DNA of 5,996 nt. It comes from Haliea sp041746975 (GTDB lineage Bacteria; Pseudomonadota; Gammaproteobacteria; Pseudomonadales; Halieaceae). The stretch covers positions 1 to 5,996 of the forward strand of contig JBGTGB010000276.1 in NCBI GenBank assembly GCA_041746975.1, given 5' to 3'. The stretch's first letter is position 1. Every line of letters begins with the position of its first letter. A program made the translations under genes and the position numbers. Shown here piece by piece: positions 1 to 3,937 of the stretch. The notes beneath the pieces are model-generated. The model saw only the letters and a list, made by a program, of their open reading frames with translations, was not told the origin of the DNA and did no database searches.

Positions 1-205
1 GCTCATTACGTCCGATACTCCTCGCAGCTTCCTGTGGTTGGCCTACGGCGACGCGATTTTGCGACAGCTGAAAGGCCAGATCCTTGGCTTTTGCGGTTTC
101 AAGCCGGTAAAAATCACTTTCTTCGCGCCTGCCTCGCACCCGAAGCCGGGCGCCGTGGACAAGCTGCTCATGCAAATGGATCAACTCGGATGCGCGGGGC
201 TTTAG
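1..205 (+). CDS. NAD(P)H-dependent oxidoreductase, flavodoxin-like fold (C-terminal part, cut by left edge)
   Basis: An open frame (codons at 2, 5, 8 and so on) enters from the left edge and stops at TAG 203-205, giving 67 visible residues with no start inside the window. It reads LITSDTPRSFLWL near the beginning, then QILGFCGFKPVKITFFAP around residues 26-43, and ends in an MDQLG-type helix. From family knowledge, the pattern of TxDTP, followed by a helix, then an FCG-hydrophobic-KPV strand and a threonine/phenylalanine-rich turn, is typical of the end of Flavodoxin_2-type quinone or azo reductases. These bind FMN or FAD and transfer two electrons from NAD(P)H to quinones or similar acceptors in the cytosol. 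The FMN-binding N-terminal half is outside the window, so the substrate cannot be judged. A 67-residue ORF in another frame (34-237) overlaps this gene and looks like a shadow. Confidence 0.78.
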   Translation, partial: LITSDTPRSFLWLAYGDAILRQLKGQILGFCGFKPVKITFFAPASHPKPGAVDKLLMQMDQLGCAGL

Positions 206-562
206 GAGCGTCTGTTTCGGCCCATAACTGCCGTTAAGGCCTCAGCATTCGTCATTCCGCGACCGTCCGCTACGAGTTGTTTTGATCCATTGCTAAAGAC
301 CGCTTCCGCCGTCATCCTCATGTGGTGGTGGCTCTACGCTTCGCGTCGAGGTTCCGGACACAGACGCAACTAACAGTAAGTGTCCACTTCCGAGCGGGTC
401 AGTTATGTAGATCTCCGCATCGCCGTTAACGAGGTTTATATCTACGTAGCCGTCAAACCTTACCAGATTAGTTGCAGTATCGAACACCGAGTTCGACCTC
501 TGAACCAGATGCCGTGGCGGTGCGACTGATGGATGACTGAGAAACCGCCGTCATGGGGTGTG

Positions 563-588
563 CCCTCCGGAGCTGATGATTCGGAGGG
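563..588. terminator. Hairpin between convergent genes, possible weak terminator
   Basis: The arms CCCTCCG (563-569) and CGGAGGG (582-588) are perfectly complementary. One A-T and one G-T pair can extend the stem inward, leaving a loop of about eight bases. The hairpin lies about 90 bases past the stop of the luciferase-like gene and about 360 bases past the stop of the left-edge gene. No run of T follows it on either strand, so a classical intrinsic terminator is not supported. It could be a weak terminator, an RNA 3' end stabiliser, or chance. Confidence 0.35.
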
Positions 589-633
589 TGCAGCTTGTAC
601 AGATCAGGGCAGCGTTGGCAGGGTGTGGTTCGC

Positions 634-643
634 TAAGCGCTTA
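634..643. repeat. 10-base perfect palindrome
   Basis: TAAGCGCTTA is identical on both strands. It lies about 35 bases beyond the 3' end of the luciferase-like gene, a place where an operator is not expected. It may be chance or a small protein-binding site. Confidence 0.25.
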
Positions 644-678
644 CGTTGCGATACAGTACGGGGTGTTTTGGCAGTCGC

Positions 679-1689
679 TTAAGCCAGCTCCGGTAGAACT
701 TTCGCCGCGAGCAGGCGTATAGCCTCAGCCGGTTGCTCATACAAACGCAAACTAATCGACGTCAGACCCGCTGCCTTGTAACTCACTAACTCTTTGACAA
801 GACCATTCAAATTTTCCGGAGTCGCGGTCAGCGTCAGATTGTCGACCAGCGCATCTGCGAGGCTGTCAGGAATACCTTCAATGACATGACTGCCCGCGAC
901 AAAAGCGTCCGCGAACGCAGATTGATTATTCATGATCAAATCGATATCAGCCTGCTCAAGAAATTCCTGCAGTACCCACGGACGAAACAGGCCACGCAGC
1001 AGTAACCAGCGTTTCGCTTCATTGCGCGCACGCCGCTCATCCGAATAGACATGCCAGGCTGCAAACGAACTGAACCAGTGTTCTGCCGGGTCGCGGCCCG
1101 CGTCGGCCGCTGCGGATCTGGCCGTTGCGATAGCCTGTTGCGCCAGATTGGTGGGCATGTCACTCAACATCACACCATCCGCGACTCGCCCGGACATGCG
1201 CAACATTTGTTCCATGTTCGCAGCGACGAAGACCCGCGGAGCAGCGGACTCAAGCCATCCCAGACCATAACCGCCAGCCTGGTAGAGCTCGCCGGCGTAA
1301 TCGAATCGCTTGCCCAACGAAGCTGTCCTGATGATCTCGACGCATTCCTTCACCGCCCGAACACGGCGCTCCGGCTTGATGCCCAGCGATGCCAGCGCTT
1401 CACCTCCCCCACCAATGACAATACGCGCGCGGCCGTTGCTCAATTCATTCAGCGTATGCAGACCGCCAGAGATACGGACAGGATGCATGTCCCAGGGATT
1501 GACCGCTATCGGGCCCATTGCGATGCGACTCGTAGCTCGCGCCAGCACACTCATATTGGCAAACGGATCACGGCCATCGAGCAAGCTGGAGACCCAGATA
1601 CCGCTAAAACCCAGTTCCTCTGCCAAGATTCCCAGTTCAGCTAGTTCATCGGCGCTGGCCTTGGCATCGAGTATCAGGTCTATTTGCAT
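679..1689 (-). CDS. LLM class flavin-dependent oxidoreductase (luciferase-like monooxygenase family)
   Basis: This 336-residue protein is a complete member of the bacterial luciferase-like superfamily, single-domain TIM barrels that use FMN or coenzyme F420. The family features visible are: an MQIDLILDA first strand; GFSGIWVSS at about 27-35; an RIAMGPIAVNPWDMHP strand and loop at about 55-70; SGGLHTLNELSNGR at about 74-87; and the glycine-rich VIGGGGEAL at about 91-99. The last segment is the usual phosphate-binding region. ADGVMLSD (about 170-177) and the C-terminal YKAAGLTSISLRLYE (about 304-318) are late barrel elements, the last typical of this family. The length is normal and there is no signal peptide, so it should be cytosolic. 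The ATG at 1689 is chosen because TAAGGAAT lies just upstream and the first strand begins immediately after it. The gene stands alone, so the substrate and the choice of FMN or F420 cannot be read from context. Confidence 0.88.
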   Translation of the reverse strand: MQIDLILDAKASADELAELGILAEELGFSGIWVSSLLDGRDPFANMSVLARATSRIAMGPIAVNPWDMHPVRISGGLHTLNELSNGRARIVIGGGGEALASLGIKPERRVRAVKECVEIIRTASLGKRFDYAGELYQAGGYGLGWLESAAPRVFVAANMEQMLRMSGRVADGVMLSDMPTNLAQQAIATARSAAADAGRDPAEHWFSSFAAWHVYSDERRARNEAKRWLLLRGLFRPWVLQEFLEQADIDLIMNNQSAFADAFVAGSHVIEGIPDSLADALVDNLTLTATPENLNGLVKELVSYKAAGLTSISLRLYEQPAEAIRLLAAKVLPELA

Positions 1690-1694
1690 GCGTA

Positions 1695-1701
1695 TTCCTT
1701 A
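1695..1701 (-). promoter_or_regulatory. Ribosome binding site of the luciferase-like gene
   Basis: On the minus strand the bases TAAGGAA lie five bases before the ATG at 1689. AAGGA is a good Shine-Dalgarno match with normal spacing, which supports this start. Confidence 0.6.
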
Positions 1702-2069
1702 CTCCGCCTTGCCTAACCAATGCGCCCAGCGGTCCAACAGCTTAATTGCACTGGCCTGCACCTACCAGAAGGTCTTTAGCGGAACAATGAAAAAACGTTT
1801 AGGCGGCGCATAACGTCAGTCGCCAGTCATTCCAATTGGGGAATCGCTACGCATGGGCTGATTGCCTCCAATTGTGGCAGCTACGCGACGCGAGCGGAAG
1901 GTATTTATGGTTGTCGGTCAGCCGCGCTTGCGCACTACCGTTGTCCACGTTTTCGAGGGTGTCTTCGTGATGGTCGCCACGGCCTCTTCCGGTGCACTTC
2001 TCGGACAGGTGTTCCGAAAGTGTAACGAGTGACACGGGGATTAAAATCCAGCCATAACCCTGTACTGGT
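1702..2069. other. Intergenic stretch, no gene recognised
   Basis: The longest frames here (minus strand 1847-2035 and 1935-2129) overlap each other and give low-complexity, Arg/His-rich peptides with no recognisable domain. I do not call them genes. The part from about 1935 to 2045 contains spaced GGTGTC/GGTGTT and TGTCC words that faintly resemble the repeated ends of IS21-type insertion sequences, but no transposase is visible. The promoter of the luciferase-like gene should lie in the right-hand part of the first 150 bases; no clear -35/-10 pair could be picked. Confidence 0.4.
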
Positions 2070-2090
2070 GGCTACATGGCGGCTACATGG
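2070..2090. repeat. Tandem direct repeat GGCTACATGG x2
   Basis: GGCTACATGG occurs at 2070-2079 and again at 2081-2090, separated by one base. This gives an 11-base period, about one helical turn. Two adjacent copies on one helix face are typical of protein-binding sites such as integrase arm sites. The pair ends 56 bases left of the tRNA-like segment at 2147-2161. Confidence 0.55.
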
Positions 2091-2146
2091 AGTGTTTTCG
2101 GGAACTTCCGAGGATGGGGAAATTTGCATAAGTCTTTGATTTTAAA

Positions 2147-2161
2147 TGGTGCCCGGAGACG
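2147..2161 (-). other. Putative island attachment site: 3' end of a tRNA-Phe-like gene
   Basis: Read on the minus strand this is CGTCTCCGGGCACCA. TCCGGGC is the 3' acceptor strand that pairs with GCCCGGA, A is the discriminator base, and CCA is the encoded tail. From established knowledge, GCCCGGA...TCCGGGCACCA is the acceptor stem of enterobacterial tRNA-Phe. The match stops at the edge of the T-stem: the next bases upstream are AAAAAGA instead of a GGTTCGAATC-like T arm, so this is not a tRNA gene. A truncated tRNA 3' end is what remains at the distal end of an element integrated into a tRNA gene. The orientation places the island on the right, with the intact tRNA and the integrase beyond the window. 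The match is short, so chance cannot be excluded. Confidence 0.55.
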
Positions 2162-2218
2162 TCTTTTTATGTGGACCTTAACTTATTGATTTATAGTTCT
2201 TTTATGTTTCTATGGCCT

Positions 2219-2241
2219 ATTTGTGCCCCCATTTATGCCCC
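2219..2241. repeat. Tandem direct repeat ATTTRTGCCCC x2, integrase arm-site-like
   Basis: ATTTGTGCCCC (2219-2229) and ATTTATGCCCC (2231-2241) are separated by one base, a 12-base period. On the minus strand they read GGGGCATAAAT then GGGGCACAAAT. Short G-run repeats of this kind often lie beside tRNA-integrated elements, where tyrosine integrases bind their arm sites. They lie 57 bases inside the proposed att core and 18 bases past the end of the last island gene, which fits that role. Confidence 0.5.
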
Positions 2242-2259
2242 TGTGTGGGAGAGGCGGTC

Positions 2260-2775
2260 CTAGAATGGGGGAATGTCGCTTGGTAGGCCAACTCGCATGA
2301 AGTAGCGCGCAAAAGCTTGGGAAAGATGCTCTTTGTAGGGAGACTTCAGTCTGGGTCTATTTTCGATGTTGGTGGCGAACTCAACCACAGCGGTCTTATT
2401 CGCCATAAAGAGACGCGAAAATTCAACGAGCGTGTAGGGTATTTGTAAAGCATCATCTTTGTTAAGCAGATGCATACTATGCTCTTTCCCGGTCCGAATT
2501 GAGTTCAGCTTATCCTTTCCGAACCTGCGGTCTTCGTTGTCCCAGATGGGGCACATAATGACGGTTGAAGTTTTGTCATTTCCCAAATCGCAAGATTGAG
2601 TCATGATAATTGCGTCAATGACGTCTATTTCGGAGTCTATGTCAGGTAGTTCGCCGTCTCGGATTTGGCGGACGTGGCCATCATTAATCTCGGCGCGAAC
2701 GATGGGGAAGCTGTATAAAATGTCGCCCTGCTCGAGCCTGTCCTCTAAGACGGCTTCATACCAACTTTCTGGCAT
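2260..2775 (-). CDS. Conserved hypothetical protein with TQSCDL motif, third gene of the small cluster
   Basis: The protein has 171 residues and its function is unknown. It opens with an acidic helix and a GDILYSFPIV strand (about 17-26), then a hydrophobic strand leading to IIMTQSCDLGNDK (about 56-68). VIMCPIWD follows (about 72-79), and a C-terminal amphipathic segment contains SPYKEHLSQAFARYFM and RVGLP (about 145-165). I recall the TQSCDL and SPYREHLSQAFA motifs from a widespread family of uncharacterised bacterial proteins; this is from memory and unchecked. The lone Cys after TQS and the following Asp look like candidate functional residues. There is no signal peptide or membrane segment. 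It begins 15 bases after the stop of the 97-residue gene, so it is probably cotranscribed. The Shine-Dalgarno is weak (GAG about 12 bases upstream), suggesting coupling to the gene before it. Confidence 0.75.
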   Translation of the reverse strand: MPESWYEAVLEDRLEQGDILYSFPIVRAEINDGHVRQIRDGELPDIDSEIDVIDAIIMTQSCDLGNDKTSTVIMCPIWDNEDRRFGKDKLNSIRTGKEHSMHLLNKDDALQIPYTLVEFSRLFMANKTAVVEFATNIENRPRLKSPYKEHLSQAFARYFMRVGLPSDIPPF

Positions 2776-2790
2776 AGAACATCATCTCAG

Positions 2791-3084
2791 TTAAATTAGC
2801 GGTGGCCCCAGCTTAGACACTTTTCGCACTTTCAGCTTAGCTTTACCGATAGTTCTGATCGGAGGAAGAGAAAATTCGTCTCCCATGCTCAGGTGTTTAG
2901 AGCTCTCGAGCACAACTGCGCCTATGTAACAAGTTTGTTGTGTAAGCCCAGGAAAGCAGATTATTTGAGCGTGTGGAGAGGTTGCCCTAGCTTCTCGGGG
3001 TGGAGCTGAAAACGTGTAAGGTGACACCAGCTGATCAAGGACTGAATTGGTGGTGTCGATAACTACATTATCTGTAATAAGCAT
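2791..3084 (-). CDS. Small hypothetical protein (97 aa), second gene of the small cluster
   Basis: I do not recognise this protein. It has alternating short hydrophobic strands (MLITDNVVIDTT; IICFPGLTQ about 41-49; YIGAVVLESS about 53-62), which suggests a small beta-rich fold. A lysine/arginine-rich end (KAKLKVRKVSK, about 81-91) could touch nucleic acid or a partner. It has two cysteines (43, 52) and no membrane segment. It is supported as a gene mainly by context: its ATG is six bases after the stop of the TIGR04255-type gene, with GGGAG nine bases upstream of the ATG, and it is followed closely by the TQSCDL gene. It is probably an operon member and may be a partner or regulatory subunit of its neighbours, which is inference only. 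Confidence 0.65.
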   Translation of the reverse strand: MLITDNVVIDTTNSVLDQLVSPYTFSAPPREARATSPHAQIICFPGLTQQTCYIGAVVLESSKHLSMGDEFSLPPIRTIGKAKLKVRKVSKLGPPLI

Positions 3085-3090
3085 GCTGTG

Positions 3091-3852
3091 TTACTCCCAA
3101 ACTGGCCCCATGTTCATCCACGTATCTTCTTTGAGCATCTTGAAAAATATGCCTCGTTCGATACTGTGAACAAGAGAGAGGTTCTCTTTCATCTCCTCAA
3201 AGCTAGTCATTTTGCATGTAGCAATTGTGTCTACGCTAAGGTGGATTCCTCGAATGACCCGAGACGCATCCTCAGATGAATTAATTGTTGCAACGGCCCC
3301 AGACTGAATTTGTACAATCGTCACGCCAGAATCATGAGGCAATTCTGTTCTTAGTAAAGTCCCGCGAGGAGGGATAGCTAAGTCTTTTCCTATGCTCAGT
3401 GTTAGTTCCAGCGGAGACAAGTCATAGGAGTCATCCTCGGTCTCAATGATATTGTGGTAGACGATGGAGATCCTTTCGTAGTCCGAAATAATACCCGTAT
3501 CCACAACACACTTGAGGATGTTCAGGGCACGAGGTTCCACCTCTCCCCAGCCAGGATAAGGGTAATTGACCCGGAGCTGCACTGAACTGTCAGCCACCAA
3601 TACCCTGCCCCAAGTTCCGACAAATTCTACCGTGGCCTGATACCTCAAGTTTTCATCCGCCGCTCTTACCCTTCGGGGAATCTCGGCTACAGGCGTAGTA
3701 CGCGATTCTGGGAAGCTTTCTTTAATCTGGCTATAAAGTAACCCTGGAAACACGTCCGCTGCCGAATCCGACCCAATTTTGAAGCGCATCTCAATAATGC
3801 ACTCCACAATTGGATCATTTTCTAGTCTGATAGGTAACAGAGCAGTATTCAT
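3091..3852 (-). CDS. TIGR04255 family protein, first gene of the small cluster
   Basis: This 253-residue protein has the hallmarks of the sporadically distributed, uncharacterised TIGR04255 family. Near the start it has NDPIVECIIEMRF (about 12-24), the usual 'Pxxexxxxxxf' opening strand. A long beta-rich middle follows, including YQATVEFVG (71-79) and VQLRVNYPYPGW (91-102). It closes with a GIHLSVDTIAT strand (202-212) and a helix VHSIERGIFFKML (228-240), the equivalent of the family's C-terminal 'H..i...F...l' element. Length is normal for the family. No catalytic motif is evident and no biochemical role is known to me. The family occurs patchily across bacteria, as expected for accessory or defence genes. 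The ATG at 3852 has only a weak AGG upstream, but the family opening strand starts right after it. The next gene starts six bases past its stop. Confidence 0.72.
   Translation of the reverse strand: MNTALLPIRLENDPIVECIIEMRFKIGSDSAADVFPGLLYSQIKESFPESRTTPVAEIPRRVRAADENLRYQATVEFVGTWGRVLVADSSVQLRVNYPYPGWGEVEPRALNILKCVVDTGIISDYERISIVYHNIIETEDDSYDLSPLELTLSIGKDLAIPPRGTLLRTELPHDSGVTIVQIQSGAVATINSSEDASRVIRGIHLSVDTIATCKMTSFEEMKENLSLVHSIERGIFFKMLKEDTWMNMGPVWE
3094..3098 (-). promoter_or_regulatory. Ribosome binding site of the 97-residue gene
   Basis: GGGAG on the minus strand overlaps the last codons of the TIGR04255-type gene and lies nine bases before the ATG at 3084. It supports both the start and translational linkage of the two genes. 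Confidence 0.5.
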
Positions 3853-3886
3853 CGGTGCCTAATCTACCACATAAGAAGATTTTTTA

Positions 3887-3924
3887 GACCCTTGTGTTCG
3901 AACTCCGTTCGGAACATAGGGGTC
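3887..3924. other. Long imperfect hairpin between the res-like gene and the small cluster
   Basis: The outer arms are GACCCTTGTGTTC (3887-3899) and GAACATAGGGGTC (3912-3924). The inner arms are GAAC (3900-3903) and GTTC (3907-3910), with a TCC loop and one unpaired G at 3911. In a + strand RNA all 17 pairs form, two of them as G-U. In a minus-strand RNA, the direction of the operon, those two become A-C mismatches. The hairpin starts 13 bases after the res stop. On the minus strand it is followed by CTAAAAAATC and not a T-run, so it is not a classical terminator of res. It could limit read-through, mark an RNA processing site, or bind a protein as DNA. Confidence 0.45.
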
Positions 3925-3937
3925 GATTGGCGTCACT

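Larger units (their letters stand above)
206..678. other. Intergenic stretch without a convincing gene
   Basis: This stretch of about 470 bases lies between two convergent genes. The only sizeable open frame is on the minus strand at 293-487, 64 residues from a GTG codon with an AGAGG nine bases upstream. It reads VDINLVNGDAEIYITD in the middle and has an acidic, Gly/Pro-rich tail, and it matches no family that I recognise. It could be a small gene, a remnant, or chance. The only structures I see are a hairpin at 563-588 and a 10-base palindrome at 634-643. No RNA gene was recognised. Confidence 0.5.

Noticed and set aside
293..487. 64-residue minus-strand ORF starting at GTG
   Set aside because: It has a tolerable AGAGG upstream, but no recognisable domain, a low-complexity tail and no partner. 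It is recorded in the intergenic note and not called as a gene.
1711..1803. Integron attC-like boundaries (GGTTAGGC and GCCTAAAC on the minus strand, 93 bases apart) just upstream of the luciferase-like gene
   Set aside because: The outer boxes resemble attC core sites and the spacing to the gene suits a cassette. However, one box has an extra base, the inner arms are not complementary, and no matching site follows the gene's 3' end.
1051..1813. Long + strand ORFs opposite the luciferase-like gene
   Set aside because: They mirror a gene with clear family motifs on the other strand; their translations are Arg/Ser/Thr-rich and show no domain.
1847..2129. Two overlapping minus-strand ORFs of 62 and 64 residues
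   Set aside because: They share sequence in different frames, give Arg/His-rich peptides without domain character, and lie over the repeats near the att-like site.
2147..2161. A complete tRNA gene
   Set aside because: Only the acceptor 3' strand and CCA are present; no T arm, anticodon arm or D arm can be found next to it.
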